This document shows, in pieces, positions 52,198 to 60,721 of a stretch of DNA of 64,000 bases (the first letter of the stretch is position 1; the number at the start of each line of letters is the position of its first letter). Source of the DNA: a virus. Location of the stretch: IMG/VR virus record IMGVR_UViG_3300035390_000014, positions 1 to 64,000 of that record; one strand, 5' to 3'. A program made the position numbers and the translations under genes. Below the pieces are notes generated by a model. That model had not been told where the DNA came from. It searched no databases and saw only the letters and a list, made by a program, of their open reading frames with translations.

Positions 52198-52580
52198 TTT
52201 ACTGCCTCCAAGTCATCTGGTGAAAGTTCAGGAAATTTATCAATTAATATATCTGAAATATAAGACATTTTTGGAATTATTATTTCATTTAAATTAAATT
52301 GCTCAACACAAAAAACTCCATTCACATACATTAATAATGGAGCCAATACAACTGTTCCATATTCATCAAATGATAAATAATCAGGTCTCATATTATATTT
52401 TAATTCAAATTTCTTTTTAGTAGAATTTGCTGTAAGAAAAAATAAATGTTTTTCCAACATCCAAAATAATGGAGACGGAAACGTCACACTCCCTTTAACA
52501 TTTTTATATGAAGTACCCATATAATCTAAACTAGTTGGCATTAGTTTATTTTTGCTAGCTTCCTGATCTATAGTAAACAT
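52191..52580 (-). CDS. Baseplate wedge protein, T4 gp53-like
   Basis: 129 aa. MRPDYLSFDEYGTVVLAPLL followed by MYVNGVF resembles the gp53 signature ('pd..Sy..YGs...ww.ll.lNgi'). It ends LIDKFPELSPDD. Small size and position beside the hub protein support a baseplate wedge role. GAGGGAT site. Confidence 0.65.
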   Translation of the reverse strand: MFTIDQEASKNKLMPTSLDYMGTSYKNVKGSVTFPSPLFWMLEKHLFFLTANSTKKKFELKYNMRPDYLSFDEYGTVVLAPLLMYVNGVFCVEQFNLNEIIIPKMSYISDILIDKFPELSPDDLEAVNW

Positions 52581-52584
52581 TTAT

Positions 52585-53229
52585 TTATCCCTCGTTAATT
52601 GCTTGATCATTATGACCAGGATAATCATCTCTCGTCCACCCACAATTAGATTCAGTTACTGATAGTCTTTGCATGATAACATCTAAATCTTCATCATCCA
52701 TAGATTTTGAGTATTCGTCGAGAAATGCTTTGTAGTTTCCTTTGATTACACTAACTGGAACTCCTAAAAAACCATTATGAAATTTTTCATGAATAGATTT
52801 AATTAATGTAACATATCCAACTTTATTTTGAAAATGATACTTTATTGCTTCTAATGAAACATCAAATGTAGAAAACTCTTTTTCTTCATCCATCATTTTA
52901 TTTGCGATAGATTTAACTAAAACAAATAAACTCGGAATATGATGATGTACCTCTATTGTACATTGATCCATTCTTTCATTGGTAATCATACAAGTCTGGA
53001 CCCCTAACACATCAATTATATAGTTTCTCCATTGTTTATATTCAATACTACTTCTAATATTTCTTTCACAATTTCTTATAAATTTTACATACTCCGCTTC
53101 ATTCTCAAAACTTCCAATTCGTAGAGGTAGTCTAAATGGGTATTGGTCACTATATAATTCTAAACCTTCTACCTCAGCATCAATTTCAATATTATCTGTC
53201 TCTAGTTTATTTAAATCAATCCCCGTCAT
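52585..53229 (-). CDS. HNH-like protein in the baseplate cluster
   Basis: 214 aa. CMITNERMDQCTIEVHHHIP near residues 80-100, then a distal LIKSIHEKFHNGFLG, gives the C...C...HH ... H..HN layout of an HNH/His-Me nuclease fold, though a clear second CxxC is missing. The N-terminal 60 residues are acidic and may be a separate part. It overlaps the membrane protein gene upstream by 14 bp and has a GGAGG site. Could be a freestanding nuclease or a structural protein that borrowed the fold. Confidence 0.65.
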   Translation of the reverse strand: MTGIDLNKLETDNIEIDAEVEGLELYSDQYPFRLPLRIGSFENEAEYVKFIRNCERNIRSSIEYKQWRNYIIDVLGVQTCMITNERMDQCTIEVHHHIPSLFVLVKSIANKMMDEEKEFSTFDVSLEAIKYHFQNKVGYVTLIKSIHEKFHNGFLGVPVSVIKGNYKAFLDEYSKSMDDEDLDVIMQRLSVTESNCGWTRDDYPGHNDQAINEG

Positions 53230-55072
53230 CTCCTTTACCTCCTTCCATTGCTTTAGCCATAATATTCAGAGCAAGAAAAATTGATCCAACAATTACAATA
53301 ACTGGCCAAGCAGAATAAATAGCACCACCAACAACTGGAGCGGCTTGTGCTAGAAAATATAAAACAATTGTAACCCCACCACCCATAAAGAATAAACCAA
53401 GTATTGCAAATATAAATGCAACTTTTAAGTCATTAGCAAAAGCATCATTATCTTCTTCTAATGTTTTAGTTTTTGATCTAGTATCCATTACAACTTTTTT
53501 CAAGTCATTTTTAAAATTATAATTTTTATTTTTATTCATTGTAGCCATACTTGCTAATAACCCAGACCCAATTTTTAAAATAGAATCATCTAGTTGAGGT
53601 AATGAATTTTTGAATACTCTAAACGCTAAATCATAATTCTTTTTATATTGTTTATCTACTACTTTTGCTTTATCAATAGCTTTATTTAAATCAATTCTTT
53701 TATTAGATGGATTAAATTTTTTAACAATCATGCTTGCTTTTTTATAATCTTTTCTTTTAAATGCACTAGTGATACTTTTGAAATCTGAAATCATTGTTTT
53801 AGGATTTTCTTTTAATTTATTAAGAATATCTGGTAAAACACTTTCATTTAAAGCTGATTCAGAGATTAAAATATCCTGAGAATATTTATCTAATTTTTGA
53901 CGTGCTAAGCTATCTGTAATCATTGATTCTTTTCTCCTTGTCATTCTAAATAAAGGTCCTGCTGATTTTCTTACATCTTCAATATCTTGATATACTTGAG
54001 ATTGGGATCTTGCATCAGAATATAGAAAACCATAGTTTACCATAGAACACATACCTCTATAGTCCTTCATACAAAAATGAACTACTTTATTAATATCATC
54101 CGCTATAATAAACGAAGTCCAACCAAGTGAAAATAACTTTTTAACACCAGAAGCACTATGAGTGAAATCTTCTTCCAAATCCATTTTATTTAATAATACA
54201 AACATATTATTTTTAAATGCTGTGTTCTGTAGTATTATATCATTTTTCCAATTTTTACTAACTGTACCCTTTTCTAAATCTTTATCAACAAATCCAGTCC
54301 ATGAAAACATAAGACCAATTGTTCTCTTCCAAGTTGAATTAGCTAATCTGTGCATAAAACGTAATACTTTTCTTGCTTGAACATGAACATTTTTACTCAG
54401 TTTACTTCTATATCTATCAATGGTCATTAATTTAACTAAGGATTGTTCATTATCAATAACAAAAGGTATAACCTTAACACCTATTGCTTTAGTATTGCCT
54501 TGTTGATCTGTTACAGTATTCCAAGTAGGAGATGTATTTATAGAATCAGCATCCAGTCTACCAATACTAGGCGGCTCATTTACAACCTGACCTTTTTTGG
54601 CATCATACTCACCTTTAGTTTTTTGAACAGCATCCTTATATGGATCTCTCTTTTCTGGTCTGGGTGGAGCTGGAGATCTTGTTTTTCTATATCCAGTTTC
54701 CATACCAGTTGCATCATAATCAGTAGTACTTGTGGTATTCATTACTTGTGTTTGATTTTTAGATTTTGGAGCTTCTGTAAGAAATTCATCATCAGAATAC
54801 CAATTTTCCAATGACCAATCTTCAGCAATATAATCATCTATGCTTTCACCAGGGTCTAAGTTTTCTAACCTTAGTTGCATTTTATTACCAATATTTTTCA
54901 TTGAAATATATACAGAATCTTTTAAATTCTGATTTTTAATATTTTGATTAGCTGCTTCTATTACATTATCTATATCATTAATATATACATATTTTTCAAG
55001 AGCTTTACATACACCAGGCAAAATATTTGGATTAACTGTTTTTGATACTATTAATGGATATGTAACGATCAT
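53216..55072 (-). CDS. Large structural protein with C-terminal membrane helices
   Basis: 618 aa. N-terminal mixed domain, a proline-rich linker near residues 120-160 (SPAPPRPEKRDPYKDA), a central domain, a basic helical region and a C-terminus with two or three hydrophobic segments (VAFIFAILGLFFMGGGVTIV, WPVIVIVGSIFLALNIMA) ending in GGKGDDGD. Same tail plan as the 231-aa protein at 41304. Probably part of the tail or of the DNA-delivery apparatus. Confidence 0.7.
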   Translation of the reverse strand: MIVTYPLIVSKTVNPNILPGVCKALEKYVYINDIDNVIEAANQNIKNQNLKDSVYISMKNIGNKMQLRLENLDPGESIDDYIAEDWSLENWYSDDEFLTEAPKSKNQTQVMNTTSTTDYDATGMETGYRKTRSPAPPRPEKRDPYKDAVQKTKGEYDAKKGQVVNEPPSIGRLDADSINTSPTWNTVTDQQGNTKAIGVKVIPFVIDNEQSLVKLMTIDRYRSKLSKNVHVQARKVLRFMHRLANSTWKRTIGLMFSWTGFVDKDLEKGTVSKNWKNDIILQNTAFKNNMFVLLNKMDLEEDFTHSASGVKKLFSLGWTSFIIADDINKVVHFCMKDYRGMCSMVNYGFLYSDARSQSQVYQDIEDVRKSAGPLFRMTRRKESMITDSLARQKLDKYSQDILISESALNESVLPDILNKLKENPKTMISDFKSITSAFKRKDYKKASMIVKKFNPSNKRIDLNKAIDKAKVVDKQYKKNYDLAFRVFKNSLPQLDDSILKIGSGLLASMATMNKNKNYNFKNDLKKVVMDTRSKTKTLEEDNDAFANDLKVAFIFAILGLFFMGGGVTIVLYFLAQAAPVVGGAIYSAWPVIVIVGSIFLALNIMAKAMEGGKGDDGD

Positions 55073-55086
55073 ATTTTCATCCTTTA

Positions 55087-55989
55087 TTACAATAGAAATA
55101 CAGATTTAACATCTTTTTCTTTTGGATCTTTTTTAGCTGAATCTTTTTTGCAATATTTTTTATATTGGCACCAATGACATTGCTCTTTATCTGAATTTAT
55201 AGTATCTGGTACAATATCATTTTTTAAACAATCAATCAACATTGGTCCATAACTTAAATATTTTATAGCTGTTTTATCATCTAAAGGTAAATCAAATGGT
55301 ATAATTCTTTTTAAATTTCTAATTATATAAACTATGGTTATTGTATCAATTTTATAATTATATTCAGAATTTAAAAGATAGGCATATATTAACCCTTGTA
55401 AATAATGAGCTAAAAGATATTCACCTTTAAATTTAGAATCATCTATAGTTTTATATTCAATTAAAAAATTATCTCTTATGCCATCAACACGACCTTTAAC
55501 TTTATATTTTTCAGAAATAAGAGTTTTTTCAACTTCAGTGTGGTCGTACAATTCCTGAATTAAATCATGAACTGTATTACCAACTTTATTTATCATATAT
55601 AAATAAGAAAAATTATATTCTTTAGATATATCAATTTCATATTTTTTTCTTACATAATAAGTTTTTCTTAAACAATTAAATAATTCGGTAACAGAAATGT
55701 ACGGTCTGTTATAACTTTGCATCTTTTTATGGTTGTCTATCAATTTTGCTCTCATAAGAGACTCAAAATTGTTTACAACAAACCCCCTTGAAGTCTGTAT
55801 CGGTTTGTTATTAAATTTAACATCCGAATAAACACCTTCAAGGGAGTCTTTTATTAGTTGCTTTGTATTTACAGAAGCCTTTTCTTTTTCAATTTTGATA
55901 TTACTACTTTTTTTAATTGAAGAAGTTTTATCTGTTTCATCGTCAAGATATTTTAATAAAGTTTCATATTGATTACTTTGTAAGCTCAT
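55087..55989 (-). CDS. Cas4/AddB-like PD-(D/E)XK nuclease with Fe-S cluster
   Basis: 300 aa. KGRVDGIRDNFLIEYKT gives the nuclease residues D169, E178 and K180, with H141 upstream and AHYLQGLIYAYLL after. C106 (LFNCLRKTYY) plus CHWCQYKKYC (C271, C274, C280) form the four-cysteine Fe-S arrangement of Cas4-type exonucleases. Probably a 5'-3' exonuclease acting with the UvsX recombinase encoded nearby. No Cas1/Cas2 or CRISPR array in the window. Confidence 0.87.
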   Translation of the reverse strand: MSLQSNQYETLLKYLDDETDKTSSIKKSSNIKIEKEKASVNTKQLIKDSLEGVYSDVKFNNKPIQTSRGFVVNNFESLMRAKLIDNHKKMQSYNRPYISVTELFNCLRKTYYVRKKYEIDISKEYNFSYLYMINKVGNTVHDLIQELYDHTEVEKTLISEKYKVKGRVDGIRDNFLIEYKTIDDSKFKGEYLLAHYLQGLIYAYLLNSEYNYKIDTITIVYIIRNLKRIIPFDLPLDDKTAIKYLSYGPMLIDCLKNDIVPDTINSDKEQCHWCQYKKYCKKDSAKKDPKEKDVKSVFLL

Positions 55990-56536
55990 GAGCCTCTAAA
56001 ATAAATAAAGCTGATTCAACCAAATTATCACGAAGAACCTTATAAGCATCTTCAATAATTTGACCATCCCACTCATTTAATTTTTCAGTTTGTGTTGATT
56101 CCCCTAACGCTCGTCCAACAAGAAGATTATCTACTGCTAAACCAAAAGCTTTCTTTCTAATAGCTTCTCTTACTTCATCTTGAATGTTTAGATCTGCATT
56201 TTCTTCAAGAGCTTCTTTTAGAGATGCCTTTACAGCATTACGACCTTGATCAGTTTCAACAAGTGCCTGAGCATTAGATCTAGCAATTTTAGCTGATTCT
56301 CTTGCTTGAAATCTAAGATCGTTTGTATTTATTTTATCCATGGTGGCAACAGGATTATGATCAATGATACCATACATTTCAATCATCAGTGACATAAAGG
56401 CACCTTTAACTGTCATATAATCTTCTGCTAATGCCTCGCAACATGCTTTCATTTTTTGGACTGGTTTTCCAAAGAAAACATTATCAAGTGCATAAAAATT
56501 TTCAAGAACTCTTATTTTACTTTCTTTTTGTAACAT
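55973..56536 (-). CDS. Hypothetical phage protein, 187 aa
   Basis: Not recognised. Almost entirely helical and acidic/alanine-rich (ALEENADLNIQDEVREAIR). GAGGAG site; it overlaps the nuclease gene by 17 bp, which suggests they are coupled. It could be a structural or scaffolding-type protein, or a partner of the nuclease. Confidence 0.65.
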   Translation of the reverse strand: MLQKESKIRVLENFYALDNVFFGKPVQKMKACCEALAEDYMTVKGAFMSLMIEMYGIIDHNPVATMDKINTNDLRFQARESAKIARSNAQALVETDQGRNAVKASLKEALEENADLNIQDEVREAIRKKAFGLAVDNLLVGRALGESTQTEKLNEWDGQIIEDAYKVLRDNLVESALFILEAHELTK

Positions 56537-56552
56537 ATTAAACTCCTCCTTA

Positions 56553-56840
56553 TTATAGATCTAGAAAACTAGAATCTTCATCCTCAATAATCTCAAGTAC
56601 AACTCGTCTTGTATCTTTTGGAAATTGAGTATTTTTTATTGCTAAAGTTAAGACTTTCAACGACTCAATGGTTCTACCTTTTTTTCCAATAATCTTTCCT
56701 AAATCTTCTTGATCACTTTTAATTTGTACAATAACAGATTTTGTAGAAACAGTTGTAGTAATCTTCACGTTTTCTGGATTGTCAACTATTTTTTTAATTG
56801 TAGATTCAACATAATCTTGTAGAATTTCAGACATATTCAT
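56553..56840 (-). CDS. khpA: KH-domain RNA-binding protein, KhpA-like
   Basis: 95 aa. SVIVQIKSDQEDLGKIIGKK then GRTIESLKVLTLAI contains the KH GxxG loop (G52-K-K-G55), and the C-terminus DTRRVVLEIIEDED closes the domain. The layout and length match the bacterial KhpA family ('vvdnPe.v.v......v.l.v...DlGkvIGk.GrtakalR.ll'). KhpA works with KhpB as an RNA chaperone; no KhpB is seen here. A TTTTTAGAACAAA motif lies about 50 bp upstream. Confidence 0.85.
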   Translation of the reverse strand: MNMSEILQDYVESTIKKIVDNPENVKITTTVSTKSVIVQIKSDQEDLGKIIGKKGRTIESLKVLTLAIKNTQFPKDTRRVVLEIIEDEDSSFLDL

Positions 56841-56890
56841 AATTTTTCCCCTTTTTAAAATAACATAAATAATATAGCATTCATTTTAAA

Positions 56891-56903
56891 TTTGTTCTAA
56901 AAA
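56891..56903 (-). promoter_or_regulatory. TTTTTAGAACAAA motif, second exact copy
   Basis: Identical to the 13-mer at 46384-46396 and in the same orientation, in the 90-bp gap before the KH-protein gene. TATATTATTTATG follows toward the start. Supports a promoter for the KH/nuclease unit. Confidence 0.5.
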
Positions 56904-56930
56904 TATACTACCTTCAGAAGCTAACTTACA

Positions 56931-58166
56931 TTATGATACAGGTTCTACTAAAGTAGGGTCAATTATTTCAGTTTGTATACATTCTTTAACTGCTATATCA
57001 AATTTTTCTTTGAAAATGGGATCTTCTTTACATAGGGTTTCTAAATCTTTTGTTCGGAATTTTTTTTCTGGATATGATACTAGATAATTCCACGCGCCAC
57101 TTGTTAATCTTTTATGTTTTACCAAAAAATGGAAGTTAGTTCTAATATTATTAAATCCACGAACAAAGTCTCCAATCAATTCAACAGTCATGTTAGGAGG
57201 CATCAATTTATTCTTAACAGATGTTACACTAACAAGAATACCATCAAATCCATATTTAGCAGGATCTAACACACCTTTAGCTTTCATTTCAAGTAATACA
57301 AAAGCATTAAACTTTAATGACTGTCCGCCAGGTAATGATTTACCAGCACTAAGGAATCTCAATTCTTTAGCAGGAGCAAATTGACCCATTGCTAACTGTT
57401 CTCTCATTTGGTTAACAGCTAAGAAAGCAATGTTATATTTTGAACATTTAGCAATATATTTTGGAATTAAGAATGATAAAAGTCTTGCTTTAAAACCAAT
57501 AGCTTGGTTTAAATCCTCAACTTCTCTTTCTCTTTGAGATGAGGTATTAGCAATTGAGTCCCAACATAATATTGAAGGAATATCTGTAATACCTTTTTTC
57601 TCTTTGAATAAACACATCACTTCTAAATGTTTAAATACTTTTTCAACAGTGATATCTGTATACGGATTAATTTTGGGTTTATTAACTCCTAAGTTAGCCA
57701 ATCTTTGACTAGTAGTAGCTTCCTCAGAATCAAGAAAGGAAGTTAAACAACCTTTATGTTCTCTTTGAGCTGCACCCATAGTTTGAATTGTAAGCATTGA
57801 TTTACCAGATCCTGGATTACCAACAACAATTGACAACGCTCCAACGGGAAACCCACCACCTAACATAGCATCTAAAACATCAATCCCAGTTGATACAGTC
57901 ATTTTCTTTCCAACTTCAGCTTTCATTTCACCTTTAACTTCAATGAAATCATTGAACTCAGCATATAGATCAGCTAACTCATTAGCATCTTCTAGTTTTT
58001 TCTTATCAACTTTTGTTAAAATAATATCACTAGCATCAACTTTAATACTACTCAATGCCTCAGACATTTTAGCTGAATCTTCTGCCTTTAATTTTTCATC
58101 AGCTTCTATCGCTTCCTCAGAAATTATTACTTCCTCTGTATCTTCACTCTTCTTTTTATCAACCAT
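56931..58166 (-). CDS. uvsX: RecA/UvsX-like recombinase
   Basis: 411 aa. Walker A VVGNPGSGKSM (residues 114-124), FLDSEEATT, Walker B region ILCWDSIANTSS, and FLAVNQMREQLAMGQFAP with the DNA-binding L1/L2 area. An acidic N-terminal extension of about 85 residues precedes the core, longer than in T4 UvsX. It drives strand exchange and recombination-dependent replication together with the gp46/gp47-like nuclease. GGAGGA site; 8-bp overlap with the coiled-coil gene upstream. Confidence 0.93.
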   Translation of the reverse strand: MVDKKKSEDTEEVIISEEAIEADEKLKAEDSAKMSEALSSIKVDASDIILTKVDKKKLEDANELADLYAEFNDFIEVKGEMKAEVGKKMTVSTGIDVLDAMLGGGFPVGALSIVVGNPGSGKSMLTIQTMGAAQREHKGCLTSFLDSEEATTSQRLANLGVNKPKINPYTDITVEKVFKHLEVMCLFKEKKGITDIPSILCWDSIANTSSQREREVEDLNQAIGFKARLLSFLIPKYIAKCSKYNIAFLAVNQMREQLAMGQFAPAKELRFLSAGKSLPGGQSLKFNAFVLLEMKAKGVLDPAKYGFDGILVSVTSVKNKLMPPNMTVELIGDFVRGFNNIRTNFHFLVKHKRLTSGAWNYLVSYPEKKFRTKDLETLCKEDPIFKEKFDIAVKECIQTEIIDPTLVEPVS

Positions 58167-58620
58167 TAAGAACTTCCTCCATTAATAATTCTGGGTTTGG
58201 ACCAGATTTTAATTTAGCTTTTTTCTTTGTGAGTTTATCTTTTTTAGATTCAAAATTTTCAATTTTTGAGGCAAGTTTTCGTACATCAATTAATTCATTT
58301 AAATCACCTTTACCAGTGACTTTTCTTCTAATATCAATTTCGTCTTTAGTAGTTTTAAGTAGCTCTTTTCTAATATCTAATAAAACATTAAACATAGCAA
58401 CTGCTGTTTTAATTTTATCCTCAAAAAATTTAGCATATCTAGCATTTAATTTTTCAGGAAATAATTTATCAATATCATTTTTAAGTATTTCTACATCCTC
58501 AACCATTTGTAATAATGCTTGTCTTTGTGTAGCAAAATCCTCTAACAAATTTTGAATTATTAATTCACCGTCAGAATTATCAGATTTAATTGATGTTATA
58601 TCATTCATTGCTTTTGCCAT
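58159..58620 (-). CDS. Coiled-coil protein upstream of uvsX
   Basis: 153 aa, highly charged and helical with heptad-like leucines; C-terminal lysine-rich stretch (ESKKDKLTKKKAKLKS). Not recognised. Its stop overlaps the uvsX start, so it may be a recombination mediator, but there is no motif to show it. Confidence 0.65.
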   Translation of the reverse strand: MAKAMNDITSIKSDNSDGELIIQNLLEDFATQRQALLQMVEDVEILKNDIDKLFPEKLNARYAKFFEDKIKTAVAMFNVLLDIRKELLKTTKDEIDIRRKVTGKGDLNELIDVRKLASKIENFESKKDKLTKKKAKLKSGPNPELLMEEVLNG

Positions 58621-58622
58621 AG

Positions 58623-58823
58623 TTACTCCATGATAATTTTCATTTGACCTGTTTGATCAAGTTTATTTCTTTGTTGACCATTTTCAACAAAGACTCCATT
58701 TGTTACATAGTCACATTTAAATGAGACTAATCTATCTTGATCTGATCCAGCACATTCATTGAATGTATTATATGGACATGATGTACTATGTGGACATACC
58801 TGATTTGCTTCTAGTAATAACAT
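58623..58823 (-). CDS. Small cysteine-containing protein
   Basis: 66 aa. VCPHSTSCPYNTFNECAGSD holds three cysteines, and a fourth follows in FKCDYV; a small metal-binding site is possible. Located between the coiled-coil gene and the ribonucleotide reductase, with an AAGGAG site. Function unknown. Confidence 0.65.
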   Translation of the reverse strand: MLLLEANQVCPHSTSCPYNTFNECAGSDQDRLVSFKCDYVTNGVFVENGQQRNKLDQTGQMKIIME

Positions 58824-58835
58824 ATTTTTACTCCT

Positions 58836-60563
58836 TTATAAATCACATGTTCCGCTAACACATGCAACATCTAACATTTCTAAATCATGTTTAGCAGAAC
58901 CGGTTTTAAGATAATTAATTGCTTGATTTTTAGTTATCTTATTTAAAGGTTGTTCTCCCCTACACCCATCTTTATATACTGTAACTCCTTTTAAGTCATG
59001 TACATATTCAAGTAAGAGTCTACTTAAATCCTCTGATGTTGATTCTTTTGGAAGGTTAATTGTCTTTGATACAGATGCATCAACATACTTTTGAACAGTA
59101 CATTGAATATTAAAATGATCTTCTGGTTTAAGATCAAATGAATCTACAAACCATTCTGGTATTTCTTCGTTATTAGTAAGCATTTTTTCATACATTGGGT
59201 GAACATAAATTCTATTACCAACTCGATCTCTTCTTTCATATGCTTTAGCAAATAAAGGTTCACTTGAACTTGTATATGGGGTAAGAAGACTAATTGTACC
59301 TGTTGGTGCAATAGCTTGTATTGTACAATTTCTTATGCCATACTTCTTAATATCGAGTCTCATTGAGGCAGGGAGTTTCCTTATAAATGATGCCTTACCA
59401 TATAGAATCGGGTCAAAAGCAGGGAATGCACCCTTCTCAGCCGCTAATTCAATAGACGCCTCATAACATTTATTTCTAATAAATTGCATCAATCGTTCAA
59501 GTTCCATTATAGATTTTTCACTACCATAACGAACTTTTTTAGCAAATAAATATTCAGCTACACCAAGAACGCCAATGCCAATTCGTCTTGATTTATTAGC
59601 ATTAACCTCAATTTGTTTAAGTACATATTTATTACATTGAATTACATTATCAAGAAATCTTACAGCCAGTTTAATTGTTTGCTCTAATTTAACCCAGTTG
59701 GTATTAACAGAGCCAGTAATAAAATTAGGTAATACAAGGGATCCGAGATCACATACACCATAAGGTCCAAGAGTAGTTTCTCCACAAGGGTTAGTACCCA
59801 ATACTGGTTCAAAATAATAAGAATTATTTTTTGAAAAGTTTGTCCAATTGATAAGTCCGGGTTCTGCCGATGTCATCATATTTTCAACAATTTTATCCCA
59901 CACAACTTTAGCTTTAACTGTACCATATTTCTTTTGGTTAAATTTAAATGTCCAATCATCATTAGATTCAACTGCTTCTAAAAATTCATCATTAACATTT
60001 ACTGAAATATTAAAATGTGATAATCTTCCATGTACTAATTTAGCATCAATAAAGTCCATTACTTCTGGATGGCTAACGTCCACGTGTGCTATAGCAGCAG
60101 CTCTTCTTGCTCCACCACTTTCTATAGTATTAGCAACTCCATCAGCAGCTTCAACAAAACTAACTAGTCCAGATGAAATCCCACCTTTACCTAAAATTAC
60201 ATCACCTCTTGGTCTAAGTGATGAAAAATTACAACCAACTCCACCACCTTCTGACCAAAGAATAAGAGAATCTTTCATAAATTGCCCAATTTCTTCAATG
60301 CTATCACCTATTGGCAAATGGTAACAGTTAAATAAAGATCCTCTAGTTCTTGCAGCATTTCTTAGGATTCTACCACCTGGGAGAAAATCCATTGTTCCTA
60401 TCATCTCATGAAATGCATCTTTATATTTTGTTCTATTTGCCGTTTCTGGCGTAGCCATTGTATCAGCAACTCTTAGAGCACATGCATCCCAATCTTCACC
60501 TTTCATTAAATATCTACTAGTTGCTACTTCAAGTGCATTTCCAGTTAATTTAACTGATTTCAT
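58836..60563 (-). CDS. nrdJ: Class II (adenosylcobalamin-dependent) ribonucleotide reductase
   Basis: 575 aa. C80 (SLFNCYHLP) and C271 (YGVCDLGS) are the redox pair, C260 in TNPCGET the thiyl-radical site with N258 and E262, plus GGGVGCNFSSLRP and SGGARRAA. The C-terminus has CVSGTC (C568/C573), the shuttle cysteines. No small NrdB subunit is nearby and the layout fits B12-dependent NrdJ. It converts ribonucleotides to deoxyribonucleotides for phage DNA synthesis and needs host cobalamin. Confidence 0.9.
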   Translation of the reverse strand: MKSVKLTGNALEVATSRYLMKGEDWDACALRVADTMATPETANRTKYKDAFHEMIGTMDFLPGGRILRNAARTRGSLFNCYHLPIGDSIEEIGQFMKDSLILWSEGGGVGCNFSSLRPRGDVILGKGGISSGLVSFVEAADGVANTIESGGARRAAAIAHVDVSHPEVMDFIDAKLVHGRLSHFNISVNVNDEFLEAVESNDDWTFKFNQKKYGTVKAKVVWDKIVENMMTSAEPGLINWTNFSKNNSYYFEPVLGTNPCGETTLGPYGVCDLGSLVLPNFITGSVNTNWVKLEQTIKLAVRFLDNVIQCNKYVLKQIEVNANKSRRIGIGVLGVAEYLFAKKVRYGSEKSIMELERLMQFIRNKCYEASIELAAEKGAFPAFDPILYGKASFIRKLPASMRLDIKKYGIRNCTIQAIAPTGTISLLTPYTSSSEPLFAKAYERRDRVGNRIYVHPMYEKMLTNNEEIPEWFVDSFDLKPEDHFNIQCTVQKYVDASVSKTINLPKESTSEDLSRLLLEYVHDLKGVTVYKDGCRGEQPLNKITKNQAINYLKTGSAKHDLEMLDVACVSGTCDL

Positions 60564-60633
60564 AAATGTTCCTCTCTATTTTAATTTTTGTATTTGTATC
60601 AGTTTTAGTATTAATTTGTTCTTATTTTTTTAA

Positions 60634-60647
60634 ATTGTTTCTAAAAA
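60634..60647 (-). promoter_or_regulatory. Variant of the TTTTTAGAACAAA motif before nrdJ
   Basis: On the minus strand TTTTTAGAAACAAT, one inserted base relative to the exact 13-mer, is followed by AAGAACAAATTAAT nearer the gene. The positions are 35-80 bp upstream of the nrdJ start and downstream of a terminator, as expected for a promoter. Confidence 0.45.
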
Positions 60648-60674
60648 CATGGAGTTTGATTCTAAAATTGGAAA

Positions 60675-60715
60675 AAAAATAGAAACAAACCCAGAGTGAG
60701 AATGTTTCTATTTTT
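60675..60715 (-). terminator. Strong intrinsic terminator after the LigD-like gene
   Basis: AAAAATAGAAACA (60675-60687) pairs perfectly with TGTTTCTATTTTT (60703-60715), with a 15-base loop. The minus-strand RNA ends in about eight U residues. It lies a few bases after the stop of the gene at 60722 and separates it from nrdJ. Confidence 0.85.
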
Positions 60716-60721
60716 CTATAC

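Noticed and set aside
54443-54814. A plus-strand reading frame of 123 codons
   Set aside because: Antisense to the large structural protein gene; S/F/I-rich translation with no domain or ribosome site.
55087-55989. Part of a CRISPR-Cas locus because of the Cas4-like gene
   Set aside because: No repeat-spacer array and no other cas gene could be found; the neighbours are recombination genes.
59848-60324. A plus-strand reading frame of 158 codons
   Set aside because: It is antisense to the conserved core of nrdJ, including regions with recognisable motifs, so it is a shadow.
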